Assembly: GCA_019914995.1 (NCBI GenBank)
Contig: CM034144.1
Location: 5,487,489-5,551,488 of the forward strand
DNA: 64,000 bases
Direction of reading: 5' to 3'
DNA from: Acanthochlamys bracteata
Lineage: Eukaryota > Streptophyta > Magnoliopsida > Pandanales > Velloziaceae
Under the pieces are notes generated by a model. The model saw nothing but the letters and a program-made list of their open reading frames with translations, did not search any database and was not told the DNA's origin. Shown here piece after piece: positions 34,901 through 50,286 of this stretch. Each line of letters starts with the position of its first letter. The stretch's first letter is position 1. The position numbers were made by a program, and so were the translations under genes.

Positions 34901-37900
34901 CTATAAGTTCGACCTCTTCATTTCCAGGATCTTTATTTGCATTAACAAGTTGGTCACTTGCTTCCTCATCTTTCCTTGCCTGATTGACAGGATTAGTTTC
35001 AGGCGATATGGCCCCCGAAAGTATCTCAAAAGGAGTGATCAGATGTGTTGTATTGCCACCACTATTCGGGATTAAGTGAGGGCTTGGGACTAAATGGATA
35101 TCACTTGAACCAATTCTAAATTCATCCTTTCCAGAATTTTCATCTGCAGAAGGGATGTTGACAAAGCTAGAAACTCCACTGTCCAGTCTTTTGTCCACTG
35201 AGTAATCAGCAGTAGACTGCTGAGCATTGTGATCAACAATAGGAATTCCTTGCTCAAAACTTGTTGAAGAGTTTCTCGTAAAGGACGAATTCCGTGGTAA
35301 AGGAACAGGCAATGACAACTGATTTGAACTGTCGATATCATCACTTGGTAGTGGAGGGGCAGAAGGCTTCAACTCTGAATTTGAAGTAACAAAATCATGC
35401 ATCCTAATGGCCTCTGAGATATCCGAAGATGCGCTATTTGAAAGATGAAGTGGATAGTGGAGATTTGATGAAGAGCTCCCAACAGGATGACCACTCATCA
35501 ATGGTGGAGGAGTTGAGTCAGGAACTGAAAATACTTCTGGACTAATGGGTTCGGAGACTCGGGAAAAACTTGAATCTTTCCCTATGCCTGCACTATCAAT
35601 TTGTGGTGGCAAGCATTGAGATAGATCCAAGGCATACTGTTGGATAGCCTGTGTTTGTACACAGTAAACTTGCACAACCTGCTCTCCGTCAGAGAAGGAA
35701 TCACTTGTTCCAGTAAGGCTCAAAATAGGCATAGCAACAGTAAAATCAGCTATGTAGTCCATTCGAGTAGAAGCAGGACAAGGACCATAGTCAACATGAA
35801 CAGCATATATGGCATGTTTCTTGGCATTAGCAAGTAATATAAGACTTGCACGAGGTAATACAACAACTTGATTAAAAAAGGCCTCCTCAAGACGTGGTTC
35901 ACTGGAACTTATCAATTCCAATGTCTGGGTACAACGCCAAGACTCAGAGTCACTGGGCAACAGCCAACCTTCTTCGCTTGTTGACACCCAAATTTTCACT
36001 TCGCGGTTGAGAGGACCCTAATATAATAAAAGTACATAGCATGAGGAAAGAAAATATTGGGTAGCATAAAAGCATCAAAATTTCAAAAAGAGGAAAAAGA
36101 AAACCTCAATTGCAGGTTTACAGTTCCACTAAGAAAGAAACTAAATCCTTGAAATACCACTTATATAAACCCATAGTTACTTTAAACTACAAGATAACTT
36201 ACTATCACCTAATAGATATTTAGGCATCCAGAAGCCCTAACAACGCATACCGCAGATATAAGAACAATGTGTTCAGGGCGATGTGGAGCTGTCAAAAATG
36301 AAACTGAGTTGACTGGCTGACCCTCATGAGGTTTCAGGACAGCAAGAGGAGTAGACTTCCTATCGTCCCAAATTTTCACCTGTCAAAAGCAATCAAAGTC
36401 AACAAATAGCAAATACGCTACCATATATCCAACAAGTACCGGAAACAACAGAATTATCACAATTGAAGTGACTGCCATGCACAGCCATAAATTACAACAA
36501 GCAAAAGAAGAACTCTCAATTCAACAAAAAAATCCACGCTATCTACCAGATATTTTAATATGCTTCTACCAAAAATTCAAGTATGATAGAAACAAGTAGA
36601 AACTTGCGAAATATGATCACCTTAACTACTCAGCACGTAAAACAGGAAAGCAAAGCATAAATATGAACAAAGAGGAGACCGAACCAAATAGAAAGATCAG
36701 CTCCAAAATCATATCATGACTAGGTAAGGGAGTCAACAGAGGTAATGAAATAAACTAGCAACAAGAACAGTCAAGTAACTACAAAAAGACATATGGAATT
36801 AATATGATGATTATGCAACCTTTCATAACAAGTTATAACTGGCCATGGAGAAACACAAAGCTCAATGCAAACAACAAATCCATTTTAACAAAAGAGTTAG
36901 AAGCATACACCTAGTTTGATAACGATCGTCTAGCAAGCATAAATAAATGCAGACTAAGCAGTTTTAGTATATAGCAAACTAACAAGTTGAAAATGTAACA
37001 CAGTATTTGGATTCAGAAAAGAGCGAGTTTTGTCTAATAAGTCAATTCGCGTCCTACCTAATTTGAATGCAGATTTACACTAATAAAGAAATTGTTGTAA
37101 CATTTACGGATAAGCATGTTCCCGCAAATTCATAGGATTGCAAGGCACATCTGTCCATTACCCAAAGCACGGAACTGTTTTGCAATTATGACATGGTAGA
37201 AATAACAGGAAACTACCGTCAGGATTTAGACTACCGCTCTTACTTAACCAGCTTTTTTCTCAAAGAGATAACCTATACGTAGTTTCTCCTACTTCCTCTT
37301 GCAATAGACAGTCCAATTCTTGTTAGAAAACCTTTAATCAAAGTAGACCACGATCAAAGAAGCTCAATCAAAATTCGTCCTTTAAACTTAATATCATTGA
37401 TTTAACTCATTTTGTCATTTTACAAAAACATGCATGTGAATGTAACATGTCGACTTCTTAGCAAACACAAAACTAGACAGGTAATACCAAATTCTCCAGA
37501 AAATTAATGTCTTGAATTGAGTCTACTATCTGCAAGAAACCAATGCTGTCATCACCACTGTAATGGTCAACACCAGAATTGTGAACATATGTAGATATCA
37601 TTCAACTATACAGTTGAGAAGGTGAGCATGCAAAACGGCATATTGTCTTTAACACACAAGCCAAGGGTGCAATAATATAAAAGGCTTAAAGAAACTAGAA
37701 GAATCCCATCAGCACAAAGGATGTACTAACTATGCCATCAACAGAGGCAGAAGCTAGGCGAGTTGTCATCCACTGGGATATAGACAGGTCGGTGACCTCT
37801 CCATCATGTCGACCAATAAGTTGGATGCCATCTATAAGCTTCTCCAAATGGCATTTCAGAGGTTCATCCGCAGAAAATTCATTACCCCTCCCCACTTTAA

Positions 37901-39835
37901 TCATGTCTATCTTTAACACATACTTTCCAATGCCCACGATTAAGACCTCCTGCAAGTTAATTGCAAATGTCAGCACATAAAACTGCCGCAAAAAAATGCA
38001 TCTAAACCCATTTTAATATATCCAGGCTACAAATGAGTTTATATTTCTTAAACATACGCTTCTTTTGTGTCATAATGTCAGCTAATGAGTAAGACTATTA
38101 CTTGTTTATGTGAATGCCAACAAACTCGCGGATGATATGTTTCAGCATCTCCAACAATCTGAATAGCTATAATAATATTTCCTGTAATCTGGGGCTTATT
38201 CTCCAAATCAGGACCCTCATCAATCTTCCATACAAAAACTCTACCATCAACACTTGCGCTGCACAGTTATAACAAAACAATTAGTCACTAACAATGACAT
38301 GAAACTTAAGGAATAAAAATATACATATACAAACTAATCCTACCTAGCCAAGAGATGAACATCTTCAGCAAAGAAAGTCATGTCAGTCACCTTCTGCAGA
38401 ATATATAAATAGTTAGTTACAAAGCAATTCATAAATCATACTTCTATTACAGATACCAATTGAATAAAATTTACAGATCACACTAAGAATATTTGCAATC
38501 TCTATGAGCCATCCACCCATCTATCTTTGATAGAGCTCATACAGTTAGAACAAGAGCATAATAGGATGCTTTACTACGATTTGTAACGTAAAAGGGCTTA
38601 CACTATTCCCAAAGATTCATTCGAAATATAGAAAGAATCTTTAAACAAGCTAAACCAGAGGCTTGATGAGTTCTTCCCAAACTATATTCCTATATGAGTT
38701 ACAGTTCACACGACTTTGTGTTTCTTGAATACTATCCACCTTTTCAGTTGCTTGTTAAAATTCAACAACTCTAGTCAAGCTTCTCTATACAATGTGTTTA
38801 ACTGCTAAGTTAGACATCTATCCAAGTTATTTTTTCATTAAATAAACAACTAAGTTCAGCAATTATAAATAGAAACCAAACTGAATCTTCAAATATATTC
38901 ATTTAAAATAATGAGACAATGAGCATCAGCAGATAAGCCCGTTCAAACAACAAATCAATCCATTCAAACTCACTTTAATAATTGCTCCAAGCTACAATCT
39001 AACAGAGGCTACAAACAACACTAGCAATCCAACCACTAAAATATTAGGAAACCATGGAAAAGCCAAACAAAATAAATTAAATCAATTCTCACTGAACCTG
39101 AGTGTGTCCTTTGAGCAGCGACCGCAGTGCAGTATTGATATTCAACACCCGAATATTCCCCATTTTCAATCCGTAACAAATATAAGTTCGATTAACAGCG
39201 ATCTGTCGTCCCAGAACAAGACCCGGGTCCGAAACATACTTCGTGATTGGCGTAACTTCGAGTTGCGGTGGATGTGCTTCTCCAGTTAATCTCGAGTCAA
39301 CATCGTACACAGCCCGGTCACCTGCCGCAATAAGCCTTCCTCTCGGAGCTATACCGCTCGCCGCCCTAGCAGGTCCCGGCGTCGACGGTGCCGATGAAGC
39401 AGATGGTACCATGTGGGTGCTAATAGGATGCTGATCGGACGGTGGTAATGATGCCGCTGTTCCCAGGTTGCTATTTGTTGCTGCAGTTGTTGTTCCACCT
39501 AACAAGGCCATCAATCTAGCGCCGGGATTATTGTTAGGGTTAGAAGAGTTAGGAGGGTTAGGGGAGTTAGGAGTTGGGGGATAAGGAATAGGGTTTGGAG
39601 GATGGTGAACATACGGAGGTGGTGGGTGATGGAATGGTGGATAAGAAAAAGCGCCGGCAGGAGTAGGGTAACCACCGGTAGGCGGAGGGCCGGTGAAATT
39701 AACCGCACTAGTAGAAGAAGCGGTAAAGTTACCGCCTGTAGGAGGACTAGCGGCGAAGTTAACGCCGGTAGGAGGTGGAGATGGACGGAATAGTTTGTCG
39801 AAAGGAGAAGACGTCGGATTACCGCCAGAGGACAT
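31930..39835 (-). CDS. VCS: VARICOSE / enhancer of mRNA-decapping protein 4
   Basis: Twelve exons on the minus strand: 39098-39835, 38344-38393, 38102-38258, 37731-37949, 36251-36379, 34431-36017, 33502-33852, 33305-33424, 32935-33105, 32620-32781, 32407-32532 and 31930-32244. The sum is 4125 nt, or 1374 residues, close to Arabidopsis VCS. The protein is the scaffold of the mRNA decapping complex (with DCP1 and DCP2) in cytoplasmic P-bodies. Residues 1-190 are Pro/Ser-rich and disordered ([15 protein letters not shown]). Residues about 190-500 form WD40 repeats, with [49 protein letters not shown] and [20 protein letters not shown]. Exon 6 alone encodes residues 432-960, mostly a Ser-rich linker. 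The C-terminal part (961-1374) is helical and charged ([35 protein letters not shown]) and ends with the EDC4 C-terminal domain ([34 protein letters not shown]). All introns are GT-AG. The first donor is GTTCAG, which is weak, with a GTGAGA five bases downstream that would break the frame. Intact as read. Confidence 0.96.
33890..33928. repeat. ATT/ATG trinucleotide microsatellite in a VCS intron
   Basis: About eight TTA/ATT units followed by five ATG units, in the intron between exons 6 and 7 of VARICOSE. Potentially length-variable between individuals. Confidence 0.85.
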
Positions 39836-41668
39836 CCTTGATCGGATCTACGGCGGTGATTGACGTGCAGCGGTGCCGGAGAAATTGAAAGTGTGTAGAA
39901 GAAGATCTAAAGAGTGGAGAGAGAAATGAATAAAAGAGAGAGTGGAGAAGGAGGACTTTTATATGAGAGGTGTGGGTACACGCGGAGTAAAGTAAGGTTA
40001 ATATGTTCTATGGTTGGTTTGGAACTATTGCAGGATTGGGCTAAAAAACTCGTGTTTAGGAAAATTTGGACGCTCTCAAGATTTTGGACAAATTGGCGAG
40101 AGATCACTTCGGATCAAAGATTTTAGAATTGGCAACAAATAATACTATTATAACACTTACATGTGATAACATTTAGCATTTCGATAAAACTGATCCTTGC
40201 TATATTATATTAATATTTATGTCTTCTACATTTTCATCACAAATAAAAAATAAATACCTGTGCAGAAATACCGTGTAACTATTTCATAATATGTCTAATA
40301 TAGTATGAAAGATATAATCAATTGCATAGATATTTATTGTTTGTATTTGTTTCATATTTGTATATGTTGAAACAATACATGCTAAATTTTCCATATGTAA
40401 TTGTAAAATCACATCTTCTTGATAAAAATTAAACAAAAGTCAATCGATTATCTTACTTGCGAAACTCTAATTTGCTTAAAAGGTAGCAATATGTGATATG
40501 ATCCGTCAATTCAATTTAAAATTCACCCATCTTAATCGGATTTGAATTTGATCTTAATCGATTCGGATCAATTTTGGATCAAATTAAAATTGACTCAGTA
40601 ATTTAAATAGGTTCGGATCGGATTTGAATTTAATCCGTACAGTTATTTATGTACATTATCTACTATTAAAAAATTTTAGAATAATGATATTAGATTTTAA
40701 TTTAATTTATATATTTTTTTGCTTAGCTTATTATATTTTAATTAATTTTTATTTTTAAAATGTACTATTAATACAAAAATTTATAAAATATTTTATTTTT
40801 TGTTAAATATATTTACTTTTCAATTTTCAATTTATTTTTTTAATTTATTTTAAGATAAACACACCCTAAAAAAAAGAACAAAAATCTTAATCACCGTTGA
40901 TGCACTCACTATTTTTCGATGTGTAGCTAAATACGTATTTTAAATGCTCGTAATTTCACTTTTTTTCTTCAGATTTGAAGTTCTGAATAGTTCATATATT
41001 TCATTTATAAAATAAATTTAAAATTTTACTTCCACATGCCGAACTTTAAATCTAATTTTTTTATTTGCACATCTTTCAATATAATTTTATTTTTTAATTT
41101 TTAACTTACTTTTTAAAAAACTATTAAAACATAAATACTGGACTTCAATTCTAACTTAACTTTTAAAGAACTCTAATTTTTATTTTTTACTTTTACAAAA
41201 TTGAATTACGAATATTCGAAACACGCACTTAAAGTTAATTTATGGACAAACTTAAATTTGTAACTCTATTCTATTTTGTAACCTCTCTCTATATTATTTC
41301 AAAATATTTTTGAATTTTTTAATATTTTAATAAAAAATTTTATAAAATTTTATAATTTTTAAATTAAAAAAATTATCATAAATTATTATTATTATTTAGT
41401 GTCATTTTTTATTAAATTAAATTAATAAATTTATTTGTTAAAATTTATAAAATATTTTTATTAAAGAAATTATTTTTCAAAACATTCCCAAAATTCTACG
41501 TAAACAATGACCGCAACAATCAATCAAGTTCTAGCTTACCCACTGCTCCCTACCAAACCCAACCAAACTTAAACTCTCTTTAAATTTATTTCCTTCTTCT
41601 TCTCCAACCCTGCCCAACAACAAATTAGAACAAACAGAGAAGAAGATTTTGAAGATCTGGTGGTGAAG
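39836..41668. other. Intergenic DNA between VARICOSE and the small membrane peptide gene
   Basis: The first 150 bp hold the VARICOSE 5' leader and promoter (AGAGAG-rich near 39910-39950). 40487-40868 is a transposon remnant. 40870-41500 is AT-rich; 41280-41490 resembles family A in part but without usable ends. Confidence 0.5.
40487..40868. mobile_element. hAT-type MITE remnant joined to a family B end
   Basis: The left half (GGTAGCAATATGTGATATGA, then GATTCGGATC-rich sequence) resembles the left half of the hAT MITE at 21752. The right half (40755-40868) matches the right part of the family B element at 11215, ending GATAAACACACCC. Apparently one element inserted in or recombined with another; order of events unclear. 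Confidence 0.5.
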
Positions 41669-41875
41669 ATGTGTTGCTGTTCAACTAGAATGTGTTGCTT
41701 ATGCACTCTGCTCGTTCTCGTGGTCCTTGCGATCGGTTTCTTGTTCGGATTCGGAGTTTTCTCTCATGGATTTCACAAGCTGGAACAAACAATCCATGGC
41801 GGCAACAACCATGTCTCCGTCTCTTCTTCAGGAATGAGGCCGTTTTTAGGGTTTCCTGCTCCCCCTCCTCTTTAA
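41669..41875 (+). CDS. Small single-span membrane protein, cysteine-rich N-terminus
   Basis: A single-exon frame of 68 residues. It starts MCCCSTRMCCLCTL, followed by a strong membrane span (LVLVVLAIGFLFGFGVF, about residues 15-31), a short polar part with HKLEQTIHGG, and a proline-rich end FLGFPAPPPL. The cysteine cluster before the span could be palmitoylated (inference). The start is the ATG at 41669, preceded by a purine-rich leader (GAAGATCTGGTGGTGAAG). The region upstream (41570-41660) is CT-rich, as in plant 5' UTRs. Function unknown. The clear membrane span, codon pattern and leader make it more likely real than chance. No introns. Too short for many gene finders. Confidence 0.6.
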   Translation: MCCCSTRMCCLCTLLVLVVLAIGFLFGFGVFSHGFHKLEQTIHGGNNHVSVSSSGMRPFLGFPAPPPL

Positions 41876-42344
41876 ATAAATTGAAAATTTTATATGTTTG
41901 ATTTAATTGTTTCAATTGATTAATTATTCTTTCTTTTTTCTTTGTAAATTTTTATGTAGAAGATCTATTGGTGTTCTATTTTACTTAGAGATTAAATCAA
42001 TTATTGATTACTGCTTGTTTTTTTATTTGCTTATATGTTAATCGTTGGTATCATTATTTTTAGTATCATGCTTTACATATAAGCTTTGAAATTTCAGCGT
42101 ATGAAACTGCTGAAAAAACCAAAAAAGAATGATTAATAAAAGTTTTAACTTGATTAATTCTTTAAGCAACAATCTGTAATTTGACTGAAGATTTCTGATT
42201 TTTGTTTCTTTTATTGAATTTGGACAAGAACAAAAATATAAGAAGACATGATTATGCTCTTGGAATATGTTTGGTTTTTGTTTAGATCTAAATGATTTTA
42301 GGAGTCTTATGACCGTTGAAATAATCACCTCGGTTGTAGTATTA

Positions 42345-42602
42345 GAGACTTTTGGTGGCGCTTATGAAATTGAATTTTTTTTTAAAATAGATAATATTTT
42401 TATTTTTTTTAAAAATGAATTTTATTTTTTTTATTTTTAAAAAAATAATAAAAATATGTAATAAAAAAATTTTATTTTATAAATTTTTTTTATACTATCT
42501 AAATTTTTAAATAAAATTTTAAATATTTATAAAATATATAATAAAAATTTGAAATAAAAAAAATTGAAAAATTATTTATGATAAACAGTCCCAAACAGTT
42601 CC
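42345..42602. mobile_element. AT-rich MITE, family A, with TTA duplication
   Basis: Flanked by TTA at 42342-42344 and at 42603-42605. The terminal inverted repeat is GAGACTTTTGGTGGCGCTTA at left and, on the other strand, GGAACTGTTTGGGACTGTTT at right. The TTA duplication and short A/T body fit Tourist-like MITEs of the PIF/Harbinger superfamily. Shares its right-hand TTA with the next element. Confidence 0.75.
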
Positions 42603-42605
42603 TTA

Positions 42606-42794
42606 GTGCGTTTGGAAGTAATTTTAAAATATAAATTTTATTTTTTTATTTTAAAATATAATAAATAAATTTTATTATATAAAATTTTTTATATTTTTTA
42701 AATTTATAAATAAATTTTTTAAATATTTATAAAATATATATTAAAAAATCTAAAATAAAAAATTTATTTTTTTTATAAGCTAAGCCAAACAGTC
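42606..42794. mobile_element. AT-rich MITE, family A, adjacent copy sharing one TTA
   Basis: Ends GTGCGTTTGGAAGTAATTTT and, on the other strand, GACTGTTTGGCTTAGCTTAT. Flanked by TTA at 42603-42605 (shared with the element on its left) and TTA at 42795-42797. 189 bp, non-coding. Confidence 0.75.
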
Positions 42795-43249
42795 TTAATT
42801 AAACGTAGTACGCAACTTTAACATGAAATTTGCCAAACACCGAAGCAATGTGGCTACTCTCTCTCTCAAAACGAATGGTTTAATATTGGTGGAACTCAGT
42901 GCATTTTAATTAGCTAAAAATAAGTTTCGTAAAAGTAAATTTTATAAAAATAAAAAGTTCAATAAAAACTAAAATCCAGTAAAATTAAATTTTATAGTAT
43001 AAATAAAACATGTATAATTAAATTTAAAATTTTAATTTAAATAAAATAAAATTTATTATAAAAATAAATTTAAAATAATAATTAAAATAAATAAAGTGAT
43101 CGAATTCAAACGTTGATAAAAAAAAGTTACTTCAAATTGAAAGAAGACAGGAAAGTAGGTTACTAGTGATCTCAAACATAAGAAGGGACAGCAATGAGTA
43201 GGAGTTAAAAGTTTCATTACTGACCTTACATCGTAGGGCATTTATGTCG

Positions 43250-43493
43250 ACTGACGGAAAATTTGAAAGTAATTATAAAATAAAATATATTTGTATTTTT
43301 TTGAAAAATAAAATTTATTTTTTTATTTAAAAAATGTAATAAAAAGATCTTATTATAATAAATATTTTTTATATTTTTTATATTTTTAAAATTTTTAAAT
43401 TAATTTTCTAAATAATTATAAAATATATATTAAAAATATGAAATAAAAAATTTAAAAAAAAAGCGTTTTGAAAAAGTAATTCCAGACGCTACC
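43250..43493. mobile_element. AT-rich MITE, family A
   Basis: Left end ATTTGAAAGTAATTATAAAA; right end GAAAAAGTAATTCCAGACGC. Full set of A/T core blocks. Outer boundaries uncertain by a few bases; no convincing duplication. Confidence 0.7.
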
Positions 43494-44097
43494 TGAGCAG
43501 GATAACTGAAAAAGTTTTCTAAAAATAAGAGTTTTTCAGAAATTTATCATAGCAGTTTTTCGAAATGTATGTATAGTTATCTCATAATGTATAATTTATT
43601 CATATTTAAGAAAAATTAACACATTTTAACGCTAATGTATATGACTTTTTTGAGCATGAAAAATTCATAAAGCAGCTCTAACATGAGAGCCAAGCAGGGC
43701 TAAAACAATAATATCTTCCTCTCCCTGTGTCTACATGAAAGCTCTGCTAAACATTTACCAAACAATAAAACGTTTGTATCTACTCATTTCAGCAACTACA
43801 ATCCTATATAATCTCTGAAAATAGTTTTCTTCTTTATACAAAATATTAAAAATAAAAAAACAGGAAGGAATCGAGCTACATTTAAAGACCGCTTCATTAA
43901 TATATTGTTATTTGATACACAAAGAACCTGTAAAACATTTTACTTATATATGCACACTGCACTTTGCACACATATGCACACTCGCTATAATAGTAATTAG
44001 GTAAAATGTCACAAAGTACTATTACTACTGAAAAAAATAAAAAGAAAACAAATATCGAAACTTATTTCAGTTTTCTGGCTATCATCAATAGAAGAGA

Positions 44098-47884
<3,787 letters not shown>

Positions 47885-49199
47885 CCTATTCCAACAAAAA
47901 ATTTACAAAAAAGCAAAATATTGAAGAAGATTGAGATCGAAAGAGAGAAAGAAGGTTTCGATTTTATTTCGTTGTTTTCTTAAATTTTAATGAAAATTTT
48001 TTTCGACATAGATTTCGAAGACGTGGCTGGTTTAATGAACGATTGCATCGCTGGCCGATGCGCTGTGTTTTCCACTTTCATCGCTAAGGTTGTGTTTCGA
48101 ATACACTAAAAATATTCATAAAAATAAAAAAATTAAAAATAGAATTAAAAAGTAAGTTAAAACAAAGTTTAATTTTTTTTATTTTAGTTTATGTTTTAAA
48201 ATAGACTAAATGTATAATTTAATTTTTATTTTTTAAAGTGAGCTAGAAATGAAGTACTTTGAAATATAATTATGAGTTCAATTTATATTTTAAATACATA
48301 AACTTTTCGAAATTTTAATTTCAATAAAATTTATGCATTTAAAATATGCTTTAAAAAAAAACTAAACTCGTTTAAACATAGTGGCCCTTTCATGTAAATT
48401 GATAATTTTCACCGTCCTATATTTTAAAACCTTGAAAGACCATAAATTTCCAACCAATTTATCTAAGAGCAATTTTTAACTTTAATGTGGTGAACTTCGT
48501 CGAATATTTTGAGTGCATTCTTCCCGATCATCATAGATGAGAAGTATTATGAGATGTAAAACTTTTCACTTGACAATAGATTCTGAATTTATAGTTATAC
48601 AAACTTGTAATCAAGTCTTATTTTTTTACTTGATAAAATAACAACAAATTCTTAGCAAGTAGAAATTGCTTAGTTATGTGAATGTGAAATGTTATGATAA
48701 TTTCGTGAATGCAAGTCTTATTTGAATATTATGTGAATGTGAAGGCGAAGATAAACGCGAATATTGAATGCTGGATTGTAGTAAATTCTGGACTATAGTT
48801 GAACTTTATGCTGAAATATTAGTATGCTGGAACGCTAGTATAGACTGGACAAGTATGAATATAATGTTTGTTCTAAAATATTGAAATGCCCTAATATGCT
48901 GGAACACTAATTGTGATGTTCATCTTATAAATCTAAGTGAATCCAATGTGTCTCTAATGCTGACTATAATATTGATTTTTTCATAGTTCTTTTACCTTTT
49001 TTCACTATTATTTTTATTTTTTTTAATTTTTTTACTTTTTTTTCACTGAAAATGAAAGAAAATATGTACACATTACCGCATATTGGCCCATATAAAATGC
49101 GTAAAAAATCCAAAATTTGATCTCATTTTTACGTTGAATATAAATAACTATGAATTCTAAACACGTAGACAAATTTGAACAAGTAATTAATAAATCTCA

Positions 49200-49310
49200 T
49201 AACGTACTGCACTTTCTAAATTTTAAAAAAATTCTATAAAATATTTTTTAAATTATTAAAAAATATAAAAAAATTATAATGAAAAAAGATTATAAGCAAT
49301 GCCAAACATC
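49200..49310. mobile_element. AT-rich MITE, family A, truncated
   Basis: Only the half with TTCTATAAAATATTTTTTAA and the end GATTATAAGCAATGCCAAAC followed by ATCC is present. Confidence 0.45.
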
Positions 49311-49883
49311 CTTTTATCATTGTTATTGTTCTGTTTATGATAGTTTTGAAGTTCTTAAAGAAGCTGCAATGCAGAAGGTTGTAAGACGAGAAATGAGGAA
49401 AAAGTATAATCATATACGTGTGAAACATTTTGAATGTGTTTAAAATAAAAAAAGAATTTTGTTAAATTGAATTTATTTTGAATCTTTTCAAAAAACAATT
49501 ATAAAAAATAATACATATTTATAAATAAAAGTTTTATGATGTATAATTATCTGTACGTTTCAAATTTTTTAAACAAAAATTTAAAATACTATAAATTTTG
49601 AATTTAATTTAGCAAGTTTTAATGGTACCTTAACACAAGAAAGATTTATCTCATACAGAACCAGAATGCCAATGGTAACTTGATGCAAGTAAAAGTTCTT
49701 CTCATATATGGTTACTGCACGTCTGACACTACTGTTTATTTATTTATATAAACATACTATGATCTACACACTGGTAATGTTTAAAGTAAATCAACGACAT
49801 GAAGGAAAGAAATCTGTAAGAAACAACTACATAAATACAAACATAACTTAGATAAGGTCAATTAATTTCACGAGCAAAAGCAC

Positions 49884-50006
49884 TTGCAACAGTTGACTAG
49901 TAACGTTGTCGAGTCTACACTGAAAGCTTTCCCAAGATGATGCTTTTGCAACAGTTGACTAGTAAAGTTGTCAAGTCTACACTGAAAGCTTTCCAAGATG
50001 ATTCAC
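49884..50006. repeat. 62-bp tandem duplication downstream of REP
   Basis: Unit 1 (49884-49945) and unit 2 (49946-50006) both start TTGCAACAGTTGACTAGTAA and contain GAGTCTACACTGAAAGC-type sequence, differing at about four positions. It lies about 280 bp beyond the REP stop codon, possibly in the 3' UTR. Confidence 0.85.
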
Positions 50007-50286
50007 CAGTAAGCCTGTAGCGTGTCTTTGACAAATTCTATCTGTCCAGTGTGCTCTAAGCATCCTCCAGATTTCCTCCTCCTGATGGTAAGAGTAAGCT
50101 GAGATTGAGTAGCGATAGAGAGGAAGTTGCCAGGTAAAATGTATTGAAGGAGCTATAATCAGTGGTGATGGCGAAGCTTCACACTAAATAGCCCACTGTC
50201 TTATGGACTTTTTCACACACTTAAAATATATATTGCACCTTGGTTTTCATCTGAAAAGAGAGCAGCATGGTCTTCATGACTGTACC

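Larger units (their letters stand above)
41876..44097. other. Intergenic AT-rich DNA with a row of MITEs
   Basis: Holds the two head-to-tail MITEs (42345-42794) and another at 43250-43493. 42920-43090 is A/T with no clear element ends. Positions 43690-44097 should include the 3' UTR of the minus-strand RABB1 gene. Confidence 0.5.
47885..50286. other. Intergenic DNA between RABB1 and REP
   Basis: 47885-48090 should be the RABB1 5' leader and promoter (AGAGAGAAAGAAGG near 47940). 48090-49190 is AT-rich without a recognised feature. Then comes a MITE fragment (49200-49310) and a tandem duplication (49884-50006) near the 3' end of the REP gene. Confidence 0.5.

Noticed and set aside
39511-39793. 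Open frames opposite the first exon of VARICOSE
   Set aside because: Caused by the proline-rich, GC-rich coding strand; the sense frame is clearly the gene.
42345-42794. Pair of similar AT-rich blocks as possible LTRs of one element
   Set aside because: The blocks lie in direct contact, have inverted ends and TTA flanks, and carry no internal domain, so they are two MITEs.
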